A stretch of DNA of 64,000 bases. It comes from Craspedostauros australis (lineage: Eukaryota > Bacillariophyta > Bacillariophyceae > Mastogloiales > Achnanthaceae). The position numbers and the translations under genes were made by a program. The notes below the pieces were generated by a model. That model saw only the letters and a program-made list of their open reading frames with translations. It was not told where the DNA came from and ran no database searches. This document shows, piece after piece, positions 23,129 to 37,000 of this stretch (within the stretch, counting starts at the first letter, position 1; each line of letters starts with the position of its first letter). The stretch lies in the NCBI GenBank assembly GCA_026770025.1, contig JAMXDE010000007.1, forward strand, positions 992,001 through 1,056,000, read 5' to 3'.

Positions 23129-25044
23129 TAGCCGATCGATCAACGATTCGGTATGTTGTTGTTGTTGTCGCCGGTTTCGACTTGGACTTGGATGGTATGG
23201 TCCGAGGTTCAATGGTTCAGTACTCGAGGACCCTGGATTGCCTTTGGAGTGCTATGCTGCCAATGCGTGAATGTGTGGATGTGTGCGTGCACGTTTGTTG
23301 CTGATGTGGCTTGCCTTGTCACTCACTCTGTCGATGTGTGTGGAGGTCTGCGACTTGGATGCTGTGTCGGTTGCAACGACCCTTGGCTGCGCCTGTGGGC
23401 TCCGCCAGCGGTCAGTTGACGAAAGCCTCCACCGCTCGATGCTTCCTTCGCCTTTTCTCGCCACAGCGACGACAGCAGCAGCGACAGAGGTGAATACAGC
23501 AAGTCGACGATCAAGCGTTTCATGTATCAGTGGGATAACACCAGGCGGCCTCGTCGGAAACACAATGACATAGGGAACCGGCAGCCAACATCAACGACCG
23601 ATCGAATGTCTTCATCCACCACAGTGCAATGATGAAAGTGGCGAATATGGCCTCTCGGCGATGACGGCGATGAGATGATGATGATGATGCCGACACAAGT
23701 GCGCTGTTGCCATTCCCCAGCTTGCATGAAAGGCATCTGGACAATGCCTCTTCTTCCAGGCGGACGACGAACAAAGAAATCAAATCGACTGTCCAAATTT
23801 GGCGGAAGCAGAATGTCACCACAATTTTGTGCTCTGCGCAACAAATTTGTCACATCTTGCGCATTCGATACGGATGCGCACCCTAAATAACATTGCAATC
23901 ATGTCGCACAAGACACAAATACATATTGATACACATGAAATACTCACGTTGTTGTAACCGCCCTGTCTTGAGCCACATATACGCGGTCGTGACTGGAAGG
24001 AACAAAGGAGAAAATTGGCTCACTTTTTGCCATTTCTTTTTTCAGCACACGCGCTACAACAACGGTTGGTCAAAAAGTGTGCGCGCGATACGATGACTAG
24101 ACTTGTCGTTCACTGTGCAAACATCACTCACTTGCACGGCCGGCATGCCTATCTTTCACTCTGCTATATGCTGTACAATTCAGCACCATCAATGAGGCTA
24201 GAGTACTCCAACCCAGCCCATAGTACAGCAGAAATCACAGTGCCACTGCTGTCACTCTGTCTCGGCCATTCTAGTTCCATATGTATGTGTTTGTTCAATG
24301 GGCTAATACGATCGTTCGCTGCTTGGGTTTGGAGTGATCGATTTCTTGAGACAGCGAGACGTTGCTTGTGGAGAAAAAAGAATCTCCAGTCGGGATTTCG
24401 CTTGGGTCTGTGGTCGACTGACGAAGTGAATCGTTTGCACGTAACTGAATTGAGAGACGAAGCAATGCACCATGCTGCATGCCCAGATGCCGATACACAT
24501 CCTGAAGATCTTATTCTACCTGGAGTAGAGCAAGCGAGAGAGAGAGAGAGGTGGATTGCAGAGGCAAGGCTGGAGTAAGTTGCCCTGACCAAGACACCTG
24601 AGCAGGAGCCCCGACTGTTGCGCGCTGTGACTCAATTGACGGTTGAAGTACAGACTGACAATGACACATTCCCCAAATGGAGTTGCGGCGATTATTCAAT
24701 TGTGTAAAGAATGATCGAACTTCATATCGCACTAAAAACACTAGGTTCACGTCCGACGAAACACCATCCCAACACATTCGTTGGAAACGCTGGAGTCCTC
24801 CTGATACTAGAGGATGGCACATAGTACACCTACTTGTATCATTTCCGCTGAAGTGGATATTCGTGCACCAAGGTAGGTGAACACGGGTGAATCGACAACT
24901 AAAAGAGAGGTTCTGATCTGAATTTACCATATCAATGCTCCGCTCTACATGCTTTTTGTGCAACCGCAGACAGGCGCTGCTGGGTGGTTTTGACGTGTTC
25001 GTCTGTGAGGCTTCAACTTCTCGCTGTACTTCGCATATGCCTGC
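23129..25044. other. Spacer between tandem LRR genes
   Basis: 1.9 kb between the LRR-B stop and the LRR-A start, both on the minus strand, so it holds the LRR-B 3' flank and the LRR-A promoter and leader. A short GA run lies at about 24536-24552. No additional exon was found that joins either gene. Confidence 0.4.
24536..24552. repeat. GA microsatellite
   Basis: Short run of GA dinucleotides in the spacer between LRR-A and LRR-B. Confidence 0.8.
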
Positions 25045-28000
25045 TCATACGCAACCGAAATCGTCGATGCAACATGTCGTACAGCACAGGCATTGTGTTT
25101 CTTGGCAATCGGACCAGAAATCTCTGATGTCCAAATCACACACGCCGCCCGGAATAGGACCAACCAAGCTGGTTGCGTCCAAGTAGATCAGTTGCAGGTT
25201 GATTGCGTTCGCAAGCTGAGTGGGAATGTTCCCTCCCAATTGTTGGTTGTCGTAGACGGAGAGGCCCGCAAGGCTCGCCATGTTGCCGATCTCGCTCGGA
25301 AGCGGACCAACAAGATCGTTCGACCCAACATCCAGCATCTCCAGCTCCAGGAGCCGACCGAGCTCTGTTGGGATCGTCGATATTAGCTGGTTGTCATATA
25401 GGGAAAGGCGTTTCAGCAGGGATAGACGTCCGTACTCGGTGGGAATCTCCCCAGTAACTTCATTTGAACGGAGCTCCAACTCTTCGAGTGCTGTGAGACG
25501 CGACAATTCTGGAGCCAGCGATCCGGAAAGACTGTTCTCCAACAGCTCGATGGTACGGAGCTCCTCCAGTAACAGCACTTCCAATGGAAGCGTGCCATCC
25601 AAGTTGTTCTCGCCAAGATTCAGTTCGACATATTTGGCACCGCCGTTGCACACAGGGTCTTTCGTTTCGCTGGTGTACCAAAGACATTCATTGGAGGTGG
25701 ATAGCCAGGACTGTTTGTTTGTCCAGGAGCTACCACCTGTGCTGTAATAGATGGTGACCAAAGCATATCGCTGGATGAGCTGATCCTGATCTCCGATATT
25801 GTTGTTCGCTGCAGACTGCACCCAGCCGAAGGCGGTCCGTTGCGCGGTGCCCTCTGTTCTCAGGGCTTCGCCGCCATCAGCAGATATTGACTGGATCAGA
25901 GCGTATAGCGGATCGGTCTCATCAATGACCACTGGTGGGAATCCATTCGGCGCAGGTGTTGGGGATGGCGTATTGGCAGGAGATAACGTCGGTTGCACCA
26001 CCGGTGCGCTGGTGGACGGCGGGCCGGTCCCTGCGCAAACGCAGCACGAGCATTGGACTCGATCGCAATCGATTCTTAGAATGTCAAGCTGCAAATCGCA
26101 AAGTTCGGTCGGCACCGATCCTTTCAGGAGGTTTTCCGACACATCCAATGTGCGAAGCCCTGTCAGCAGTCCTAGCTCGCTTGGGATTGTGCCTACACCA
26201 TGTTGTTGTTGTTGTTGTTGTTTTTTGCAGAAGTTGGGATGTTGCGAGGGGGGCAATGGCAGCAACATTGACGGAAGTACAAGCAACGAAAGCAAAAAGA
26301 ATTGTGAGGGCCAGGTTTCTTCGATAAATAAGCGCTCACATGCATGATATCGCAAAGGATCGCCGCATTGGCCCACCGACGCGACGTACCTGAAATGAAA
26401 TTCGTATTGAGAAGCAAAGACTTTACCGATGTCAATTTTGACAGCTCGGTGGGGACATTCCCGGACAGTCTATTCTTCGACATATCAAGGTATTCAAGGG
26501 CCTCCAGCTGCCCCACTTCGCTGGGAATCATCCCGGTGATCCTGTTGCTGAAGAGGTCAAGCACCAACAAAGACGAGAAAGTCCCGATCGTTGGTGAGAT
26601 CTTCTCGGAAAGTGCATTCTCAAAGAAGTCAAGCACCAAGATTTGTGGGGCGATAATGCTCAACTCCGACCACGGAATCGGACCGGTGAGCTCATTTGAG
26701 TCGAGGTCGATCTCGTCTAGCTCTCCCTGCGCATTGCAAATGGCCGCGGTCGCTTCGGATGTGTACCACGTGCACTCAGACTCGTCGCTCAGCCACCTGT
26801 CATTGTTTGTCCAATCGTCACCTTGTGTGGAGTAGTACAAGGTGGCAAGCGCGAAGCGCTGGAACAGCTGCCTGTTGGAGTATGAATCAAGATTCGCATT
26901 GTCGAGGAGCCAATTGATGGCCATGCCGGAGGGAGTGTTTGGATCTGCCAAAGCATCCTGGTTGTCGGGCAAGACGGATGCAATCAGCTGAACAATGTCG
27001 CTTGCTGTTGGCATCGAAACCGTGTTTGGTGCCATGGTCGGAGGCGCAGGGACGAATATCGGACTCGGGGTTGGCTTCGTTGAATTGAAGGATGTCTCAC
27101 GGGGGCTGGATCCAGAATCCCTGGTTAGAATGATCGGGAGGATGATCACCACTGCGACGATCAAGCAGCAGACGAAGGCGGCCAAAGCTGCCAGGAGGAT
27201 TCTGCGAGATCCCCACTTCTCCTCACTTTCGTCAGAGCTCGATTCGGAAGCCTCGTCTCTGGCTTGGTCGTCGCCATCCTGGCTCATGCTCCTGTTGCTT
27301 TTATTGTTTGTGCCTTGCGACTCGTCGTTCAGCGGCATCTCCTCATCTGATCCAAACGTGAATCTTCCGGAGCTGTGTGCTTTTTTGCCACCTTGTGACC
27401 TGGAGGATTGCATTCTTGGGATGGAAGCTTCTTCGGCACTGTCGACGTTGGAGGTGATGATGTCTGGGAATCCCTGATCCCCAAAGAACCGATCCTTCGT
27501 TGCTTGGTTTCCTTCGCCAGCAGCAGCATTGGATGCATTGAAGACAAAATTGTTGTCGTTGATAGCATCATCTTCTCGATTCGATTGCGATACCTTAGCA
27601 GAGACGGAATACTCGCTGTACTCTTGTTCCTTGTCGCTGCTCTGCTCGGAAGAGCTCTCACTTTCTCCGCCAAACTCTTCGCCCGAAGTGGTATCAGACT
27701 CTGACTGTGACTCGAACTGAGATTGGGATTGAGATTGGGATGCGACCTCAGATCCAGACTTTGATGAACCTGATCTCGATGCAGAATCATCGCCATGCGA
27801 CGGTGAGTGGTTCGATTGCGAATGTGACGTTTCGGATTCGTCTGCCTTCCCCGTCAAGTGTCCGGATGACTGAGATGCAACAGAGGATGATACCATTCCA
27901 GTAAAGTCGATCCTTGCAGATCCAAGCGGCGGCATCCATTGTGAAAATGAGGACCCGCTGGATTTGCTCGATTGTGAATCATAGACCGCCTTGCCAGGCG

Positions 28001-31000
28001 GGGCCTTCCACGAGCCAAAGCTTCGCAAAGAGCCTTCTGGTGAAGCTTGTCGGATGACGCCCGGTGGTAGCCACTTGGAGTCATCCTTTGGTTTAGATGA
28101 TGCGACCGGGATGCTGTCGGGGAGGGACGCCTCCTCAGGGATCACTCGTTGCACTACGGGAGTCGGCGGTTCCCAACTCTCCAGTTCTTTCGTCTTGTGG
28201 ATGTTGCTGTAAAGAAATGCGTCAGAGTCTTGGTCTGCTTTTGGCGTGGTCTTCCACGAGGAAGCCAGGGTTGCAGGATGGCGCGGGACATATCTGGGAG
28301 GAAGACCTGCTGATGATGCTGATGCTCTTGTCTTTGGTGGTGCTCGCGGAATGGCCCTTGGCATGGCTTGTGTGGCTGCTTGTGGAACGGGAGTTGCTCG
28401 TTTTCTCGAGGAATCGGATTGACTGTGGTCGCTCGATCCCTCTACGATGACTCCAGATGGTGCCTTCTTGTGAGAAGGTATCGCTTTCGTTCTCGCTTTC
28501 GCTGAGTCTAGTCCGCCCCATCCGACGGCTGCATTGATCGCACTGTGGTTCGGCTCGACTCTCTTCTCACTGATTGCATCTGAGCCGTCCGTTGCAGTTG
28601 TCACAACGCTTACGCTCGCACTCTCGATTGCATTGGTACTTCTTCCAAGGCGATCGACAGCCCAGGACAAGACTGGAAGCGGACTTTTCGGCTTCGTCGG
28701 AGGCTTCTTGTCGTCCTTTTGGCTTGGTGTTTTGGATCGAGGCACCACGTAGGTTTCACGGTATGCGTATTGAGATGCGCCATAAGTGTTGTCTGTCTCC
28801 AAAGATGCAAGTGCAGGACCTGCGGATCCCTCTACCTGTGCTTCGATATCATTCGATCTGGCATGGCCTTGAATCGAGCGACCTGTTTGCTCACCGTGAT
28901 ATTGCGTTGCACTTTGAGACGTTGCATTCGCTCCAATCTGGGTGTCGACATTTGAAATGAGGTTGGTGTCTGTGCTTGCTGCTCTGCTGCTGCTTCCCGT
29001 TGAGGACTCTCGCAGGGGGCTTCCGCTGTTGGATTCTGCGCGAAAGAGTCGTCGCTTTGATGAAGCCTTCTCCTGACTCTTCGCCGTCGTCGAGAAAATG
29101 TTCATGAAATCCCACGATCCAACCGTGCTCGATCGCTCGGAGGAAGAATCGTCAGAAGCAGAAGATGCTTCGAGTGATGGCTGTGATCCCTCGAAGGCGT
29201 CCTCGACAATGACTTGATTTCGCAAAGAGGTGCTTTGCTTCTGCTTGTTTGAAGGCTTGTGTGGCGAGGCATTGGCTGATTCTGGGGAAGAGCCTACTTC
29301 GTCAGAGCCGTTGGGCGAATCGTTGCGTGTAGACACACTTGGTTCGATGGGTTCTGAGGTGGAGCCGAAGAACTGAGATGATTTGCTGCTGCCTCCTGAG
29401 CTTGGTTTGGAGGAATCAGGATCGCTGGTCACGAAGATACTTTTCTGTGGAGTGCTTCGCTTCGTTCTTGAGTCCGGACTGTTTGATCCTGACGATCCTG
29501 AAGACTCTGATGAGGAGGAGGATGATCGAGATGAAGCTGAAGCCTCCGGAAGAAGAGAAGGCGCGGAGGTGGGCGTAGACTTTGAAGCTTGAGATGCCGG
29601 CAGTAGGGGGAGAGATCTCTTGGATGAAGCCCGACTGGATGCTTTGCTGGAGGTATTGATTTTGCTCCCATCTGACGCCACGCTTGATCTTCCAGCGGAC
29701 TTGCCACTTTCATCGGTGGTGCTGCTACCACTACTGCGACTCACATTCAATCCTCGAGATCCCTTCGATGATGTCGATGCTGACACCGACACCGATGCAG
29801 ATGCAGCCAGCACTCCTCGATCCTTCACCAACGAAGTGTCATCAAATGCTGTGATACTGGGCACTCCAGCATCCCATGGCACATCATCGAAAGTCGGTAT
29901 GCTGATCTCAGAGTCGGATCCCAACAGACCGGATGATCCAGGAGCATCAGCAGCCATGTCAGCGTCACCGACGGCAGGCGTAGCATCCCAGGTTGGGAGG
30001 ACAGCAGGCTGTGGCAGACTTCCTTGTGTTGATGAGTTGGAAGATCTGGATTGGGCAGATGGCTTCGATTGAGCTGATGATCGGGTTTGGGCGGATGATC
30101 TAGATTGAGCGGATGACCGGGATTGAGCGGATGATCTTGAACCAGATGATGATCCAGATGATGATCTGGACGATGATCCAGATGACGATCCGGATGATGA
30201 TCCAGAGCTTGAGCCCGAAGTGGCACCAGATGCAGACCTTGATGAGTTTGATCCTGAGGATGATCCTGAGGATGAACCCGATGATGAACCAGATGAAGGA
30301 TCTGATGATGAATCTGATGACGAATCTGATGACGATCCAGAACCATGGTCGGTTTGCCACGGCATCAATCCATCATCCACATCAGGCCCTGATCTCGATG
30401 CGTCCTCAACAGACTCAGATCCATCAAATAGGCTTGATGCCTTTGGCTTCGAGGTAGCGCCTTTGCTTCCTCCTCCTGATACCGAGGTTGCTCGGCTTGA
30501 CTTGCTTGTTTTGCTGGCCACAGATTGGTCTCTCGATGTGCTAGAAGCGTGGCTAGAAGCGTGGCTGAAGGCGTGGCTGGAAGTGTGACTGGAAGCATGG
30601 CTTGCTGATGGAGATGTCGGCAAAGATGCAAACGAAGGTGCGACAACGTCACGAGCTTGTGCGCTTCTGTTGCTCGTGTTCGATGTCTTGCTGTGAGAGT
30701 CTCCAGACGACTCTGAATGAGGTTGTGAGCTGTGAGATCGTGAGCTGTGAGATCGGCCACTGCTATCTACGCCTCCTGTTTGACTCATGTTTGCACTTTG
30801 GTCCCCAGTGCTGGATAGATCTCCAGTCCTGGATGAGGCTCGGCTTGTGCTGCTGGAATGCGATGTGACGGAGCCTTGTGTGTTTGGTTGGGACTGGAGT
30901 TGAGATTGAGAGTGGCCCTCAGACTGTGACTGAGGGTGGGACCGAGATCCGTCTGATTGCTTTGAGCGATGTGATTGTTCTGAATGTGCTGAAGAATCAG

Positions 31001-34000
31001 ATCCATTGAATGAACGATGTGAAGATTCAGACACAACGGACCCGAGACCTTCAGCTGCAACAGATCTTGTCTTGGATTTTGAAGATCCAGATCCGCCCGA
31101 GTGCATCAATATTCCAGATTGGATCAGCCCTGCAGGTGTAGATCGGTTGCTCAGGCTTGCCTGCGACGATCGGGATGGTGACGCTGATGCGAAAGATGAT
31201 CTTGAACTCGATGTACCGTGCCCGGTCGATCTTTCTGATCTATTCGACGTACCAGACCTGTCTGATTTACCAGACCTACCAGACCATTCAGACCTGCCAG
31301 AAGTACCGAAAACACTGGAGCGAGTGCTGGCAGAAGCATCAAGATCAAATCCATCACCTCTGCTACGATCGCTACCACTGGCCTGACTCCCACTCGCACC
31401 CGTCCTGTCATCGCCACCAAGGCTGTTGAAACTTGATCCAAACGACCCGCGAGCACTGGCGAATGATAACGATCCATCTTCATTCGGAGTATCGTTGCGC
31501 GACGATCGATGTTGGATTCCATCTCTACTGATCTGACTCACGTTGCTGGTCTTGCTGCCGTTACTGGCGTGACTTGGTGCTGTACGAGATGCTTGAGATT
31601 GGTTAGAGTACTGAGATGTCTCAGATTGTCGCGATGACTGTGATGATTGCGATCTCTGTGACTGACTGCCACCCATCATCGAGCTTCCAAGTGATTGGCG
31701 TGTAGACACAGATCGACTAGATCTAGATCTGCTGCCGTAGTCACTGTCATGATCACTATCAACAGGAACTTGCTGCTCTGTCTGTGGTGACGGAACCATG
31801 ATGTCTGAGATGGGGAGTTGATGAGCGGAGTTTGCACTGGTTGCGCCCGATCCCGATCTTGATCCCGATCTTGACTTGGAGCTGTCGCTGTTGCTCTTGC
31901 TTTTGCTTTGACTTCTACTCGCACTTCCTGCGAGGTTGCCACCATGGAAGGCTTCGCCACTTGTTGATGTGATGATGTCTGGTTGTGAATGACTGGCATC
32001 ACCACTGGCCCTTGATCCAGATGATCTTGATGAAGAGGATGGACTTGATGAAGAGGATGAGCGAGATGAAGCTGAGACCTTTGGAGGACGGGTCGGCACA
32101 GAAGAGGGCGCAAAAGAAGTTTGAGGTTCTGATGGCACTGGCACTGGCGATGGCTTTGGAGATGGTGGGGGGAGAGATCGCTTGGATGAAGACTTCGCCG
32201 CAGCCTTCGACGAGATCCTGCTCGATGATCCTTTCGATGATCCCTTTGATGAAGCTCTGCTGGATGCTTGGCTGCTTGGTTTACTCCTGTCTCCGTCAGA
32301 CTTCACGCTTGATCTTTCTGCAGACTTCCCGCTCTCGCCACTGCCGCTGCTACTGCCAGTCTGAGCGCTACTGCGACTCACATTCGATCCTCGAGATCCC
32401 TTCGATGATGTCGATGCTGACACCGACACCGATACGGACGCCGGTGCAGCTGCAGGCGAAGACACGGGCGTCGATGCAGATGCAGATGCAGCCAGCACTC
32501 CTCGATCCTTCACCAACGAAGTGTCATCAAGTGCTGTGATACTGGGCACTCCAACATCCCATGGCACATCATCGAAAGTCGGTATGCTGATCTCGGAGTC
32601 GGATCCCAACAGACCGGATGATCCAGGAGCATCAGCAGCCGTGTCAGCGTCACCGACGGCAGGCGTGGTGTCCCAGGTTGGGAGGACAGCAGGCTGTGGG
32701 AGACTTCCTTGTGTTGATGAGTTGGAAGATCTGGATTGGGCAGATGATTTGGAAGACTTGGAGGATCTGGAAGAGTTGGATGGTCTGGATGATGCCGATG
32801 ATCCAGATTGAGCTGACGACCTGGATTGAGTGAACGATCTGGATGATTGAGATGAATGAGATGACTTGGATTGGACAGATGATCTCGATGACCCAGAGAC
32901 AGAGCCTGGTCCGACTGACGCTGCTGACGCCACAGATCCGGTTGGAGGTCGGTCTGGCTTGTTGGAATACGATCGTACCGAATCTTGTGTCCGTGATTGA
33001 GACTGAACGTCAGCCTGAGACTGGGCTTCAGACTGAGATCGAGAGTTGGATCGGGATCTATCTGATTCTTCTGACCCCAGTGATCTTTTTGAGTTTGTGG
33101 AACCTGCAGACGCGCCAACTGACCGGTGGGATGATTTGGACGAGGCGGAGCTTGACGGGTGGGATACCCGAGAAGCACCAGACTGTAACTTTGACCTGGA
33201 CGATGTAGATCTAGCTGAGTACTCTGATACGGCTGATCGACTTGATCCTGCAGATACGGATGTCGATGTTGATGCTGATGCCGACGCTGATGAGAAAGAT
33301 GATCGCGATCTTGAACTCAATGTGCTAGATCCGGTCGATCTGCCAGACCTTCTGGATGTACCAGATGCATTGGAGTGCGTGGGAGACTGGGGCACTTCGC
33401 TGTCATGGCTCCCTGATCGCTGACTTTCATCAAAGCTGTGGGTGTCACCGATCTGGTCCGATGGGTACGGATCAGTTTGAGTCTCCACCACCGATGATTC
33501 CTGTACTCTGCTGCTGTTGTCTCCAACTGGAGATGCAGCATCTCGTGGTGGATTCGCCTCATATGGGGATGTAGGTGGATCCAGTCGCCGCTGCAGTTGT
33601 GGATCTGATCCAAAAGCTGATTCAGACCCTGATTCTGATTCAGACCGTGACTGTAACCGTGAGTGTGACTGTGAGTGCCTGGATCGCGAGTGAGAACCAG
33701 TGGCGGTAGCACGACTGCTGGCAGAAGCATCAAGATCAAATCCATCGCCTCTGTTACGATCGCTCCCACTACCACTGTTATTGTCAACACTGTGATTTGC
33801 ATTGCTGCCATTGATGTTGCTGCTGCTGTGACTCTGTCGTGTGTGAGATGATTGAGAGTGCTGCGTGTGTTGGGATGTATTGGACTGCTGCGATGAGTGC
33901 GACTGTGATGATGCGCGAGACTGTGGAGAAATGAGTGATTTGTTGGATGCACGAGACTGCTTCGACGTGTATGAGGCTTGCGATCTCTGTGACTGACTGC

Positions 34001-37000
34001 CACCCATCATCGAGCTTCCATGTGATTGGCGTGTAGACACAGATCGACTAGATCTGGATCTGCTGCCGTAGTCACTGTCATGATCACTATCAACAGGAGC
34101 TTGCTGCTCTGTCTGTGGTGACGGAACCATGATGTCTGAGATGGGAAGTTGATGAGCGGAGTTTGCACTGGCTGCGCCCGATCCCGATCTTGATCCAGAT
34201 CTTGACTTGGAGCTATCGCTGTTGCTGTTGCTCTTGCTTTTGCTTCTGCTTTGACTTCTACTCGCACTTCCTGCGAGGCTGCCACCATGGAAGGTTTCGC
34301 CACTTGTTGCTGTGATGGCGCCTGGTTGTGAATGGCTGGCATCACCACTGACCCTTGATCCAGATGATCGTGATGAAGAGGATGAGCGGGATGAAGCTGA
34401 GGGATCGGGGAGAGTAGTCGGCACGGACATGGGTGCAGATGTGGAAGTATGCGATACTGATGGCGCTGTTGATAGTGCTGACGATGGCGCTGACGATGAT
34501 GGAGGCCGGGATGCGTTGGATGATCCTTTCGATGATCCCTTTGATGAAGCTCTGCTGGATGTTTGGCTGCTTGGTTTACTCCTGTCTCCGTCAGACTTCA
34601 CGCTTGATCTTTCTGCGGATTTCCCGCTCCCACCACTGCCGCTGCTACTGCCAGTCTTAGCGCTACTGCGACTCACATTCGATCCTCGAGATCCCTTCGA
34701 TGATGTCGATGCTGACACCGACGCCGACGCCGATGCCGATGCAGCCAGCACTCCTCGATCCTTCACCAACGAAGTGTCATCAAGTGCTGTGATACTGGGC
34801 ACTCCAGCATCCCATGGCACATCATCGAAAGTCGGTATGCTGATCTCAGAGTCGGATCCCAACAGACCGGATGATCCAGGAGCATCAGCAGCCGTGTCAG
34901 CGTCACCTATAGCAGGCGTGGTGTCCCGGGTTGGGAGGACAGCAGACTGTGGCAGATTTCCTTGTGTTGATGAGTTGGAAGATCTGGATTGGGCAGATGA
35001 CTTCGATTGAGCCGATGATCGGGTTTGGTCGGATGCCGATGATTTAGATTGAACTGATGACCTGGATTGAGCGGATGATCTTGAACCAGATGACGAACCA
35101 GATGATGATCTCGATGACCCAGAGACAGAGCCTGGTGTAACCGACGCTGCTGAAGTCACAGATCCGGTTGAAGGTCGGTCTGTCTTGCTGGAATGCGATT
35201 GAACTGAATATTGTGTCCGTGACTGGGACTGAACGTCAGACTGCGCTTCGGAATGAGATCGAGAGTCGGGTCGGGATCCATCTGATTCTTCTGAGTGTCC
35301 CGATCTCTCTGAGTTTGATGACATGTCTGATCGACTTGATCCTGCAGATACGGATGCCGATGCGGATGCCGATGCGGATGCCGATGCCGATGCGGATGCC
35401 GATGTGTTGCTGAAGCTCCCTTGTGACGATCGCGATGCGGATGCTGACGCTGATGCGAAAGATGATCGTGATCTTGAACTCAATGTGCTAGATCCGGTCG
35501 ATCTGCCAGACCTCCTGGATGTACCAGAAACATTGGAGTGCGTGGGAGACTGGGGCACTTCGCTGTCATGATTCTCTGGTCGCTGACTTTCATCAAAGCT
35601 GTGGGTGTCACCGATCTGGTCCGATGGGTACGGATCAGTTTGAGTCTCCACCACCGATGATTCCTGTACTCTGCTGCTGTTGTCTCCAACTGGAGATGCA
35701 ACATCTCGTGGTGGATTCGCCTCATATGGGGATGTAGGTGGATCCAGTCGCCGCTGCAGTTGTGGATCTGATCCAAAAGCTGATTCAGACCCTGATTCTG
35801 ATTCTGACCGTGTGTGTGACTGTGAGTGTCTGGATCGCGAGTGAGAACCAGTGGCGGTAGAACGACTGCTCGCAGAAGCATCAAGATCAAATCCATCGCC
35901 TCTGCTACGATCGCTACCACTGACCTGACTCCCACTCGCACCAGTCCTATCGTCGCCACCAAGACTGTTGAAACTTGATCCAAACGACCCGCGAGCACTG
36001 GCGAATGATAACGATCCATCTTCATTCGGAGTATCGTTGCGCGACGATCGATGTTGGATTCCATCTCTACTGATCTGACTCACGTTGCTGGTCTTGCTGC
36101 CGTTGCTGGCGTGACTTGGTGCTGTACGAGATGCTTGAGATTGGTTCGAGTGCTGAGATGTCTCAGACTGTCGCGATGACTGTGATGGTTGCGATCTCTG
36201 TGACTGACTGCCACCTATCATCGAGCTTCCATGAGATTGACGTGTAGACACAGATCGACTAGATCTAGATCTGCTGCCGTAGTCACTGTCATGATCACTA
36301 TCAACAGGAACTTGCTGCTCTGTCTGTGGTGACGGAACCATGATGTTTGAGATGGGGAGTTGATGAGCGGAGTTTGCACTGGTTGCTCGTAATCCCGATC
36401 TTGACCCAGATCTTGATCTCGAGCTGTCGCTGTTGCTTTTGCTTTGACTTCTGCTCGCACTTCCTGCGAGGCTGCCACCATGGAAGGTTTCGCCACTTGT
36501 TGATGTGATGATGTCTGGTTGTGCATGACTGGCATCACCACTGGCCCTTGATCCAGATGATCTTGATGAAAAGGATGGTCTCGATGAAGCCGAGGCCTTT
36601 GGAGGATGGGTCGGCACAGAAGAGGGCGCAAAAGAAGTTTGAGGTTCTGATGGCACTGGCACTGGCGATGGCTTTGGAGATGGTGGGGGGAGATATCTCT
36701 TGGATGAAGTCCGACTGGATGCTTTCCTGAAGGTATTGATCTTGCTTCCATCCGACGTCGCGCTTGATCTTCCTGTGGACTTGCCACTTTTATCGCTGAT
36801 GCTGCTACCACTACTGCGACTCACATTCGATCCTCGAGATCCCTTCGATGATGTCGATGCTGACACCGACGCCGATGCAGATGCAGCCAGCACTCCTCGA
36901 TCCTTCACCAACGAAGTGTCATCAAGTGCTGAGATACTGGGCACTCCAGCATCCCATGGCACATCATCGAAAGTCGGTATGCTGATCTCAGAGTCGGATC

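Noticed and set aside
23129-23212. Open upstream extension of LRR-A beyond 23128
   Set aside because: The frame is open back to an in-frame stop but has no ATG in this stretch; 23128 is the first ATG.
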